From Branchipolynoe longqiensis (Eukaryota > Annelida > Polychaeta > Phyllodocida > Polynoidae), in assembly GCA_030323885.1 (NCBI GenBank), contig CM059191.1:1719659-1783658 (forward strand): a stretch of DNA of 64,000 bases, read 5' to 3'. The translations under genes and the position numbers were made by a program. Below the pieces are notes generated by a model. That model had not been told where the DNA came from and searched no databases. It saw nothing but the letters and a program-made list of their open reading frames with translations. Positions 11,263 to 20,752 of this stretch are shown one piece after another. Position 1 is the first letter of the stretch; every line of letters starts with the position of its first letter.

Positions 11263-11362
11263 TACCTTTCCGAATTTGCATTAAATCAGGGCACGTAAAA
11301 TTGGGGTTTCACTGTACTCTAATCAATGTCACTTGAAAGAGGTTGCCTCAGTGCCGACATAA

Positions 11363-12035
11363 AGGCCCTGTCACACTACGACGTAACGACGTCAGCGTAG
11401 GGAGAACGTGAAGAGCGTTGAACTTCTCGGCATAGTATGCAAATTTGGGCACAAGTTGAACGTGGATGCACCGTAGTTGACGACAGCGTAACGTCGGTAA
11501 AGCGTAGCGATACCGTAATTCAACGAGAGAGGACGTCATTACGCTCACAGAACGTTATGAACATTATTCCATCGCCAGAACTACGTTACATGACGTTACA
11601 TACGTCATGACACGGTGGCGAAACATTGAATGTATGTTGAACGTACGTTCTCCTGACGTTCTCCTGACATTCCCATTACGCCACGTGGACGTTTCCACCG
11701 GGTTTAATGCGGGTCAACGTAGTGGAACATAGTTGAAAGTAGTGAGCAGCGTTTGACTAAAGTCCTTTTAATGTCATTGACATTCGCTGAATGTGTACAG
11801 AATGTACGGCGAACGTAAACCCTTACGTTCGAGTTACGTCGAAAGTTTTGAACAGGTTCAAAACTTTGACGCGTGCCGACGTAACATGACGTAATGTGAC
11901 GTAGCTTGACGTCAGTCTAACATCATTCTGACGTCATCATAACGTAACCCAATGTACATCAACGTAATGACGAAACGTGATGACGTCAGGCTTACGTTTG
12001 CTCATTACGTCATAGTGTGACAGGGGTATTAGGCC
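11363..12035. mobile_element. ACGT-saturated TIR element (element A)
   Basis: The termini are inverted repeats. CCCTGTCACACTA then CGACGTAA (from 11,366) pairs with the complement of TTACGTCATAGTGTGACAGG (from 12,005). Within about 660 bp I count roughly 30 ACGT tetramers by eye, against about 2-3 expected by chance, embedded in TGACGTCA-, AACGTAA- and ACGTACGT-like words. An exact 12-bp inverted repeat with a 2-base spacer, AAAGTTTTGAAC / GTTCAAAACTTT, sits at 11,842-11,867. There is no ORF of note. Superfamily unknown; see the CCGG elements at 17,742-19,480 with related termini. Confidence 0.8.
11842..11867. repeat. Exact hairpin inside element A
   Basis: Perfect 12-bp arms AAAGTTTTGAAC and GTTCAAAACTTT are separated by AG. 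The same motif recurs in each CCGG element subunit. Confidence 0.85.
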
Positions 12036-12425
12036 TCTGCCACCACCCCTCACCCCCCTCCACCCCCTCCCCTTCACCCGCCCCCCCCCCCGCCTGGGTC
12101 TGCCGTGGAGTGTAATCCTGCCCACTTCCTTTAATACACTCTTAACGCCGTCTGGTGGCGGACGGCGGAACCTCTGAGGTGATGGTGGGCACACAACGTT
12201 GAAAACAAGTCGATAAGCATCAATGGACATCTCTGCAAAGATATTGAAGTTGCATGATCCGATGGTTCTGAGTTTCCGCTCTATTAATGTATATAAATAT
12301 ACATTATGGTGATAGCTATGATTGATTTGACCTTAGCTTTGAGTGAAGTGACCTTAATATTTGTATAATCCGATGGTTTTGAGTTTCTGCCATATTACTA
12401 CTATATATGTGTGCAGGAGATCTGG
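12036..12425. other. Unassigned, with a short direct duplication
   Basis: A C-rich stretch lies at 12,045-12,092. ATCCGATGGTTNTGAGTTTC occurs at 12,257 and again at 12,369, indicating an old tandem duplication of about 110 bases. No gene was seen. Confidence 0.4.
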
Positions 12426-13556
12426 AGTTCGGTTCCAGGTCAAGTCAAAGCAATGAATTATAAAATTGATACTTGTCGCTTCCTAGCCAGGTGCTCGGCA
12501 TTAATAGGATAAGGCAAGGACTGGTTAGCTCAGGATAATGTGAATGAGTGGGATATTGGGTGATGGTGCCGGCAGCCTGAGTTCCCAGTGGGGCAGCACA
12601 ATAGAGTCGCCATGAGTGCACACTGTCTGTACCCGTCCTGGTATGACCTTTTTTTATTTTTTATTTTTTTATTGAGGCTGTATTTATACTATCCATAGCA
12701 TGTAAGCCCGGGTACCCAGGCTTGTTTTCGATGCTGGCCAGCTGTAGTGTTGGTGTTGTCTTACCAAACAGTAGCTGCTGATAAGTTATTTGATTGTCTG
12801 CATTTCAGTAGCAGATAGACAGTTTGTAGGTATGTTTAGTAGCCTATGGTAGTTTTGTTGGGGCCACCTTTTACACTGTATTTTTGTTTTATTCTTATTA
12901 CTATGTTAGTTGTTTTCTTAAGGTTCTATGTTAGTGTTTTGCGGTTTTCTTGGGAAGAGTTTTCCACTTTTTTCTACTTAATTCTATACTAGCCTATTTT
13001 ATTTACATATCCATAGGCTTGTACGTAATAGGTGGTTGAGTTATGTTTGTTTGAATTTGATTTGATTTATATTGTGGGATATGTTATCTGGCTTTTATAT
13101 TTCCGGTTACCCCACCCTGGGCTGTCCAGTTGGTGGGCCTTGACATATCACCTGCCCCCTTGTGGTGTAGTTCAGTTCAGGTTCCCAGTTTTTTTAATTT
13201 TGCACAGATATTTTTTGTACGTCTTTAGGTCAGGGATTTGTCTTTCTTTCACCGTTTGCGCATTCCATGCCTTGGCGGCCATTTCCAGTGTGCTCCCTTA
13301 ATGGGCTTTGATCTGGCTTCTGGTCTGCCTTAGTAGTGGTGCCTTGCTTCCTCCTTGCTTCCTCTGGTGTCCCTTAGTGGTTGGGTTAGATGCTTAATGT
13401 CTTGGCTATATCCATATGCTAATGTTTTGAGGTGGATTATCCTTCGTTTTCTAGTAGCTTTATTTTAGTTCTTGTGTGTAGGTCATAGGTGAGGCGTAGT
13501 TTGTCTACTTTCAGGACCTTAGATGTTGCCAGGACGTAAGACTCCAACAACCACTC
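12426..13556 (+). mobile_element. SINE family 2, split by a LINE insertion
   Basis: The SINE body runs 12,426-12,650 and resumes at 13,506-13,556 with ACCTTAGATGTTGCCAGGAC. The two halves are adjacent in all other family 2 copies. GACC is present on both sides of the intervening LINE sequence and probably forms part of the target duplication. Confidence 0.8.
12651..13505 (-). mobile_element. LINE 3' end with A-rich tail (nested)
   Basis: On the minus strand this is a LINE C-terminal remnant and 3' UTR ending in AATAAAAAAATAAAAA-like sequence. It matches 62,605-63,440 (blocks ACCTCAAAACATTAGCATAT, CCACTACTAAGGCAGACCAG, AGCACACTGGAAATGG, AAGGGGGCA) and, for its last ~300 bases, 21,780-22,085 and 36,960-37,265. 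Degraded frames include a stretch like RIIHLKTLAYGYS, resembling the end of CR1/jockey-type ORF2. The coding sequence is broken. Confidence 0.75.
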
Positions 13557-14221
13557 CCCTACACACACCTACTGCCACACATGAGGTGTGGGGGGTGAAG
13601 GAGCCAATGCATTATTCCCCCCGATACTGGGATTATCAAGACCCACTTAGAGTGACACCTGGTTAAAACAGTCGGTCGTGTCACAAGGCAATTAGTACTC
13701 AGATAGCGGGGTGGCCGCATTACCCGGTGGTGGTATGAAGGATACATTCTGAGATCAGACCGAGATCTTCCAGTTGATCCATTTTGAAGTCCACCTCCCC
13801 CCTTTGAACAAATGCTGTGTTTATTTAAGTCTTTGGGACTGGGTGCACCCAACTGTGACCCCGAGTTTCTTGCGTTTACAGTCGAAGAGCGTCTGAATGA
13901 CCTTGAAATCGGATAGCACTGTATTTCTTCTATGATCTACACATTTTCAGGAAAATATTCCTAGAAATGCAATTCAACTAAAGGCGCTTCCGGGCTGTAA
14001 TTAGATGAAACTTGCGAATGCACCCATGCGGTCCTAGGCCAAACTTAAGAACCAAACTCGGAAGGTTGCAAGGCTAAATGTTTAAGTTCACAGCGGACGG
14101 TACATTGAAATAGCATAGCAGAAATGTAAATCTATCCAGTAAATCAGATGATGAATACACTCGGTGTTCATATTCATATAACATATTATAGTACACATAG
14201 ATGCATACATATGTATGTCAT
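13557..14221. other. Unassigned
   Basis: No match to other window repeats and no convincing reading frame. It becomes AT-rich after 14,100. Confidence 0.3.
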
Positions 14222-14345
14222 AATCATCATGCTGGAAGTCATCAATGACTTCATTACTTGACTGCCGCTCTCCATTTAGCTCTCTGCTGTGAGAGTGATG
14301 TCTATGAGTCGGTCTTAATGCCTCTCGGCTTCAGGTTTCTCTTGA
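14222..14345 (-). pseudogene. LINE RT C-terminal fragment with ATG-repeat tail
   Basis: The complement carries the same last codons as the fragment at 24,880-25,160 (TCTCACAGCAGAGAG, AAATGGAGAGCGGC) followed by a short CATGATGAT tail. Translation gives a LSQQRAKWRAAVK-like end with stops. A 5'-truncated insertion. Confidence 0.65.
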
Positions 14346-14640
14346 TGGTGGTTCATGAAAGCTGCCTGCAAAATTGTTGAAGTGCTGCTGGCTTTTGCAA
14401 GTTACCAGCGGCACTCTCTCGGGGAGCAAATAGAGGTTTCACACCGGCAAGAACATGTCAAGACAGGCACAAAACTATTTGTCGTCATCATCATGCTGTA
14501 ACTAGGAATGCGACAAAGACTGCTTTCAATATTCGTAGTGTATACGCGTACGTGAGCCGTGTGCGTAGCCTGGCGGTCTAGACGTACGTGAGTTTCGTGA
14601 GAATGCGCGCGCATCCGTTTGAAATTTGTCAGTAACACTG
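14346..14640. repeat. Dispersed repeat F fragment
   Basis: Blocks shared with 15,965-16,100, 40,120-40,265 and 40,970-41,075 include TTTTGCAAGTTACCAGCGGC, ACTCTCTCGGGGAGCAAATA and CACCGGCAAGAACATGTCAA. The part with GCGTACGTGAGCCGTGTGCG is also shared with 15,893-15,940. No coding function is apparent. Confidence 0.6.
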
Positions 14641-14815
14641 TTTAAGTTGATCATGGTGGACGTAGTGTTGTTGTGCGCGAGAGATGAAATGCACAGACGA
14701 CAATGGTTCTTTGGTTATAAATTGCACTTTTTGACATTATTTTATTAAAAATATGCTTCACTAAGTGACAAGTGTACTGGGCAGACAATCTGTTTACGTT
14801 GAGCATGGTGGACGT
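14641..14815. other. Unassigned, internal GGTGGACGTAG repeats
   Basis: CATGGTGGACGTAG occurs at 14,652 and 14,804, and a close variant (AGGTGGACATAG) at 15,221. Confidence 0.4.
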
Positions 14816-15221
14816 AGATAACAGATTCACCCGGCACTTGTAGTACACGGGTGAATGACAACGTAGTGTAAATACAGGCGAAAATAGGTTTAGTATGGAA
14901 CATGAACTAGAAGCTGTGGTTCCAGTATCAAATGGCTGCATATATTGGCACAGAGTTGGTGAATTGGGAGAGAATGCAAAAAGACAAGATGGCGGCCAGA
15001 GAACGCCGTCGATTTCACTTTTAAATTGCATTAAAGTATATGTTTTATTATATTTTCCAACTCAAAAGTCACGGGTAAATATGAAGACGTCTACAAAGAA
15101 TAAATGTTGCTTCTTAGATTGTGAAATTAGGCTCTCATTTCATTAACCCGCTTTTTCGACCGTTTTTATATAGGATTGGTATTCACCCGTGTACTGCGAG
15201 TACCGGGTGAATCCTTTATCT
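14816..15221. mobile_element. Foldback element with 41-bp inverted ends
   Basis: Bases 14,816-14,856 and 15,181-15,221 are inverted copies with 36 of 41 bases matching. Each end is itself a hairpin with ATTCACCCG/CGGGTGAAT arms. The interior contains no clear gene. Confidence 0.7.
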
Positions 15222-15484
15222 AGGTGGACATAGTGTTGAGCGCTAGAGATGAAATTAGGTATACTCACTCTTATTTTTGGTTTAATTGACCAAATCATCT
15301 GAAACTCGCAGAAAACGTACCTGCTGCCAAAGTATGATGACATACACAATTACAAGGCTCTAGCTGCATTCGAAAGTGAGATATTGCAGCTTGGAAAACG
15401 TATATTTTGGCTGTTTGCACAAATAATTCAAACTGACATTTTTCAAAGCTCATAAAATCCGAGCGATATGAACGCCGCCGACAC
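15222..15484. repeat. Unassigned, with hairpin at 15,470
   Basis: An 11-bp perfect hairpin, AACGCCGCCGA / TCGGCGGCGTT with a 3-base loop, begins at 15,470. No gene was seen. Confidence 0.5.
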
Positions 15485-15752
15485 ATCGGCGGCGTTATTG
15501 CGAATGTAAATAAAACAAAAAGCACAAATCTATTCACTGCTACGATCTAATTCTGTTATTTAGAACCATGAATATTCACTTGGGGGGTGAAATAATGTTA
15601 TTTAGGAGCATGACTTACTCAATAAGTGAAATTCAGTCAAATTAAACACAAAATTGAAGAATCGCATCGGCAGTGTTATAGCAAATGTAAATAAAACAAA
15701 AAGCCCAACTCTATTCACTGCTACAATCTAATTATCTTATTTAGAACTATTT
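15485..15752. repeat. Direct duplication, ~177-bp period
   Basis: The ~90-base block with GCGAATGTAAATAAAACAAA and CTATTCACTGCTAC at 15,496-15,575 recurs at 15,678-15,752 with a few substitutions. The inverted-duplication boundary (15,655) lies inside this structure. Confidence 0.7.
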
Positions 15753-15964
15753 CCTCCCATTTAAAAGTATAGTTGATGTCATTCCGCATAATGCCACTGT
15801 ACGTGTCGCTAAGTCTTGGGTTCACGTATGCGTAGCCAAGGAGGCTAAAGATATGTGAGGAACTAGGGCGCATGCGCAGACATTGCCCTACGTTTAGACC
15901 GGCAGGCTATGAATACGGCTCACGTACGCGTAGCCACGGCCTTCATTATTTAACCGCCACTTTG

Positions 15965-16330
15965 TGCGGTTGTACATTTCATAAAAGCTGCTTGCAAAGT
16001 GTTGAAGTGCTGCTGGCTTTTCGAAGTTACTAGCGGCACTCTCTCGGGAAGCAAATAAAGGTCTCACACCGGCAAGAACACGTCAAGACAGCTGCAAACT
16101 ATTTGTCCATGCATCGGCTGGTCAGGAGATGTTGGGAGTTCCATTCATCACCACTCTTGATGCTGCCATGGTAACATGGTTTTCTGTTAGGGTTTGCTCC
16201 CTTAGCCTTCGGTTCTATCAAGAACTTGTACCACAAGGCAGTGGTTTACAACTTTGCAAGGCAGTGGCATCAAACTCTCTGAGGTATTTTAGCAGGTATC
16301 TGAGATACTGCAATACCCGCATACCCGGAT
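15965..16330 (+). repeat. Dispersed repeat F
   Basis: Contains CTTTTCGAAGTTACTAGCGG, CACACCGGCAAGAACACGTC and GAACTTGTACCACAAGGCAG. It is mirrored at 40,745-41,090 and present a second time in the right arm at 40,110-40,460. Not recognised as a known family. Confidence 0.65.
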
Positions 16331-16640
16331 ATGGATGTATATGTATAGCTATGTATACATAGATATATATATATTTATATATATATAGATATTATTATAA
16401 GTATCAGGTTTGAATAGCAGAAATGCTCTGCAAATTAATACAATAACTCAGAAGATGAATACGCTCCGTATTTATATTCATATAATATATTATAGTACAC
16501 ATATATGTATAAATATGTATATATGCATAGATATGTATATAAATGTATGTATGTGTATACATATATATATGATGTATAGGTATTAGGCGAGTATAAACGC
16601 GTGGGATGGAACTTATCATCGTCATTATTGCTGCTGTATA
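16331..16640. repeat. AT-rich TATATG microsatellite region
   Basis: TATATA/TATGTA repeats surround a short unique block with an unusual GTATTAGGCGAGTATAAACG stretch. Mirrored at 39,940-40,020 and 40,480-40,690. Confidence 0.6.
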
Positions 16641-16642
16641 TA

Positions 16643-16820
16643 CAGTAAAACCTCTATAAATCGACCGACCTTGGAACCGACTTTAAGTGGTCCATTTAGG
16701 GATGTGGTTGGTTTGGGGAGTTAGAATATGGATACAATGGTATTGTTAAGACCCAAATAAAGCGATCGATATAGGGGAGTGGTCGATCGGTGGAGGTGGT
16801 CGGTTAGGGAGGTTTCACTG
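16643..16820. mobile_element. pogo-like MITE
   Basis: The termini are CAGTAAAACCTCTATAAATC and the complement of GGTTAGGGAGGTTTCACTG, with TA on both sides. At 178 bp it is non-autonomous. The interior repeats CGACC/GGTCG words. The mirror copy is at 39,762-39,939. Confidence 0.85.
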
Positions 16821-17271
16821 TACTACTCTGCTCCACCTCGACTATGCGCACGCTCGGACCGGTGGCGCCACCACTGGTTTGACCTGTCCCTAACGGACAC
16901 TCCAAATTTTCATTCACACCAATAATTTTAAGCATATATTAACGACCTGTATAACAACGCATCAATCAATATGACCAAAACCACTTTATATAACCACACG
17001 CATAGTGTATCAAATATGGCTATCATAGTTTGTACACAATGTATTTCGTAACCTGGCAACCGACTGTATTCTCGGGGAGTTATTTACGGCCTAATTAATT
17101 AATATAGACTGGACACTGTGGAGATAGTATATGATTACTCGGGTCAATCAGCCGTTGATGTCACCTCAGTTGTAACCACGGTAACACTCATGTACACACT
17201 GGCATTAGCATCGACACATATGGAAGCAATGTATTAAAGGAAAGCACTCTGATTATGTAATCCATTGCAAA
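16821..17271. other. Unassigned left-arm sequence
   Basis: No gene or dispersed repeat was recognised. It is mirrored at about 39,300-39,760. Confidence 0.3.
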
Positions 17272-17612
17272 AGGGTTGGTTGTTTGCTCTTTGGAGTTTT
17301 ACGTCCTGGCAACATCTGCATGTCAGGACTGGTCATATCAGGACGGGTATCAACTTGTGACAGTTTGCACTCATGGCAACTCTAATGTGCTGCCCCACCG
17401 GGAAATTAGGCCACCGGCACCATGACCCGATATCCCACTCAGTCACATTATCCTGACACTGAGCCTACCAGTCCTTGCCCTATCCTATTAATGCCGAGTG
17501 CCAGGCTAGGAAGCGACAAGTATAAATTTGATAAGTCATTGGTTTGACTTGAACGGGAACCAAACTCTCAATCTCCCACATGCGAGACCCGCCTCTACCG
17601 ATTCGGCCAACG
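17272..17612 (-). mobile_element. tRNA-derived SINE, family 2
   Basis: A full-length reverse copy. The 3' end is GGTTGGTTGTTTGC and the tRNA-like head is the complement of TTGGCCGAATCGGTAGAGGC. The mirror copy at 39,045-39,300 is shorter through the head and body. Confidence 0.8.
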
Positions 17613-17741
17613 CCCCCGCTGTGTGTGTGTCCGTGTGTATGTGTGTGTGGCAGGGTGAGAGGGGACAGGTTTACCCAGTATGCACTCTGTCGTATGGGAC
17701 ACCTCCATGGGGGAAAGGGGGAGCTCCTTCATAATGCAGTT

Positions 17742-19480
17742 TCTCAAGTGCCTGTCACACCTTACCGGATTGAGTACCGGACACAAACGGACAAAGAATT
17801 TTCTAATCCGGTTGGTTTTCGTTATTAAAATGTACCGAAATGTGTCGAAATGTTGCACTTTGGCCCAATCTGATCTTACCGGACTGAGTACCAGACACCA
17901 CAGGACAAAGAAGTGTCTAGTCTGTTGGTGTCCAGTGTCAAAATGTACCGAAATGTACCAGATGAAACGAACGCTAAACGGACAAGGAACATACGTTAAC
18001 GAATAGCCACCGGACGATAACCGGACGATAACCGGATGGCAACCAAATGTCTAAAAGACGGGACCGTACACCAACCGGTTACCAATCAGCAACAAACGGA
18101 CACCTACCGGACTGTTCAACGATGCACCAAAAACCGACGGACCAAATTCCCACAGCACCATCAACGGACTCTTCAGGATACAAACCGGACACCTAACGGA
18201 TGGGCACCGGACATTAAACGGACAAATTGACAAAACAGACTTAAAACGGACACCAACCATACACGCCAGTCCAGCGGTGTCCGGTACAAGTTTTGTGTAT
18301 GTTCAAAACTTGCTACCGTACACACCGAACACAACTGGACACAGAACGGACACGCCGTATTCCAACCATATATAAACCGTACAGTGCCATATTTCACCGG
18401 ACAGTGTCCAGTTTCTGTCCGGTTCCTCAATCCGGTGAGGTCTGACTGGAACTTTCAGTTCAAAGGTGGCAGGACGAAACGAACGCTTAATGGACAAGGA
18501 ATGTACATTAACACATAGCCAACAGACGAGAATCGGATGATAACCGGACGAGACCGGATAACAACTGATTGTCTAAGGCCCAGTCTCACCTTACTGGACT
18601 GGGGAACCGGACACTGCCCGGTGATATACGACGATGTCCGGTTCTCATCTGTTCTCGTCCGGTGGTGTCCGGTACAAGTTTTGAACATGCACAAAACTTT
18701 TAACGGACACCGCTGGACTGACATGTCCTGTTGGTGTCCGGTTCATGTCCGGTACCCATCCGGTACGTGTCTGGTTGGCTTCCGGAATTGTCCGGTAGCG
18801 AGAACGTCACCGGACAAACCAGACTGCTGAAGGCCCAGTCACACCTTACCGGACTGGGTAACCGGACGAGAACCGGACACTTTCCGGTACTGTACGGAGA
18901 TATCTGGTACATGTCTGGTACCCATCTGGCGGTGTCCCTTGGTGTCCGGCGGTGTCCGGTACAAGTTTTGAGCATGCAGAAAACTTCTACCGGACACCGC
19001 TAGACTGACTGACCTGTCCGGTTGGTGTCCGGTACCCATCCGGTACCCATCCATGCATGCCCGGTACCCATCCGTTGGTGTCCGGTACATGTCCGGTACC
19101 CATCCGGTTCTCGTCCGGTTCTCGTCCGGTACATGTACGGTACATGTACGGTACTTGTCTGGTCGCCCGGCGGCAATTGACCCAATTATGCTCCATTTCG
19201 ATACATTTCAATACATTTTGTGTACCGGAGAGCACCGGACTAGAACATTCTTTGTCCGGTGGTCTCCGGTACTCAGTCTGGTAAGGTGTGACAGGTGCTT
19301 ACCGGACAGTCCGGTACGTGTCCGGTTGATGGTCGGTCAGTCCGGTTCTCGTCCGGTTCTCGTCCGGTACATGTACGGTACTTGTCCGTTGTTGTTCGTT
19401 TTGTCTGGTGGCAATTGACCCAATTACGCACCATTTCGATACATTTCGCTACTCAGTCCGGTGAGCTGTGACTGGTGCTT
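17742..19480. mobile_element. CCGG-saturated TIR element array (element B)
   Basis: Dozens of ACCGGACA/TGTCCGGT words fill about 1.7 kb. Forward-facing termini CCTGTCACACCTTACCGG (17,751), AAGGCCCAGTCTCACC (18,575) and AAGGCCCAGTCACACC (18,830) face reverse termini GGTAAGGTGTGACAGG (19,280) and GAGCTGTGACTGGTGCTT (19,463). At least two or three related units are therefore nested or joined. Each unit has a central hairpin: CAAGTTTTG/CAAAACTTG at 18,287-18,312, and variants at 18,675-18,699 and 18,962-18,985. Frames crossing the array are artefacts. The right arm retains only 38,347-38,945. Confidence 0.8.
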
Positions 19481-19490
19481 AACGGACGGA

Positions 19491-19930
19491 CCGAACATCA
19501 ATACTTTAATTCGCAGACCTACAACCAACCAATCAGCATGCATCATTTTACTGTGCATGTGAATCATTTTACTGTGCATGCACATGTGCAGAATTATTTT
19601 GCCTTTTGTTTTCATCGTAATGCTTTCCAGGGCTGCTTTGCTCTGCTAACTAGCTGAATAATGATTATTATTTGCAGAGCTGGTCTGCGAATTAGTTGAA
19701 GAATGGTTATTATTTGCAGTGACAGTGACTACCGTCTATTGGCTGTTTTCAATCTTAGCACTCTATTATTATTAAGTCATGCTCATAAATAACAGAATTT
19801 GATCTTAATAGTCATCGCTCATAAATAACAGAATTTTATGTGCAGCTCTGCAAATAACAATCATTCTACCGCTAATTCGCAGAGCAAAGCAGCTGTGCAA
19901 ATAGCCCCATTCTTTATATATTGGTATGCA
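19491..19930. mobile_element. Foldback element, ~51-bp inverted arms
   Basis: Bases 19,630-19,682 and 19,842-19,892 are inverted copies: GCTGCTTTGCTCTGC, AATGATTATTATTTGCAGAG against the complement of CTCTGCAAATAACAATCATT and GCAGAGCAAAGCAGC. ATTATTTGCAG is repeated again internally. The left outer part has two TCATTTTACTGTGCATG copies. It lies in the segment missing from the right arm. Confidence 0.6.
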
Positions 19931-20227
19931 AGGTCAGCAAATAAGCCTGGCTGTATGGAATTGTGGACATTTCTAGGTGTATAGTTCTAGGTGTCTACTC
20001 CTTTATATATAAGTATTTGGCTTTGGGGTAAAACAAATTTCGATTTCATTTGGATGATTAATTGGTCTGCTTATATGTATACATATATCCATACAATGTA
20101 TATGTACATATATATATGAGAGCGAGACATAGAAATATTAGCTGCCGTTGACAGCGTTAACCATGCACACATTCTATATATATAAAAAAGGCATTGTCAA
20201 CTGATGGAGGGGAGGATCTTTGAAGTT
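19931..20227. other. Unassigned, AT-rich
   Basis: TATATG-type simple sequence lies at 20,070-20,120. No gene was seen. Confidence 0.3.
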
Positions 20228-20563
20228 AAGGGAGCGGGACATAGCTCAGGGGGCAGGGTGTCCACCTGTGAAGGTGTTGGTCATCCTATCAATCCTTCTC
20301 AGTGGACCCATTTGCAGTTTGGGTTATTTTACATTCCAACTAGTAGTCCACAACTGGTTCATCAAATGTTGTGGTATGTGCTGTCCTGTCTCTGAGAGAG
20401 TGCATATGAAAGACTCCTTGCTGCTTATTGGAAAGAGTAGCCTATGTGGCGGGAGAAGGTTTCCTACAAAGAATTATGTCAGAATGACTATATGTTTGAC
20501 GCCCAATAGCCGAAGATAAAAGTCAATGTGCTCTAGAGGATTCTTTAAATAAAACAAGCTTTC
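20228..20563 (+). mobile_element. tRNA-derived SINE, family 1
   Basis: The head is GGGACATAGCTCAGGGGGCA and the 3' end is AAATAAAACAAGC. It lies in the left-arm-only segment. Confidence 0.85.
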
Positions 20564-20572
20564 CTATTTTTT

Positions 20573-20752
20573 CATGTTTGTGGGAAAGTGCATATAAAAG
20601 ACCCCTTGCTGCTTATTGGAAAGAGCAGCCTACATGGCGGCAGTGGGTTTCCTCCTAAATATCAGAATGACCATATGCTTGACATCCAATAATCAATGAC
20701 AAAAATCAATGCGCTCTAGAGGCGTCGTTAAATAAAACAAACATTACTTTTT
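20573..20752 (+). mobile_element. SINE family 1, 3' half
   Basis: It starts at GTTTGTGGGAAAGTGCATAT, lacking the tRNA-like head, and ends at GTCGTTAAATAAAACAAAC. It is a tandem partner of the preceding copy, mirrored at 38,166-38,345. Confidence 0.8.

Larger units (their letters stand above)
10403..11314. mobile_element. pogo/Tigger-like MITE interrupted by nested SINEs
   Basis: The left terminus CAGTGAAACCC (10,403) and right terminus GGGTTTCACTG (ending 11,314) are inverted repeats flanked by TA on both sides (10,401-10,402 and 11,315-11,316). This matches the termini of the intact pogo-like MITEs elsewhere in the window. Two SINEs have landed inside it. CCGAATTCGCATTA (10,559-10,572) and CCGAATTTGCATTA (11,270-11,283) bracket them and look like a 14-bp target duplication. 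Confidence 0.75.

Noticed and set aside
17580..19420. Several overlapping frames across the CCGG array
   Set aside because: Repeated VRYPSG/TGHRT-type peptides arise from the ACCGGACA words. No initiation context or splice pattern is present.
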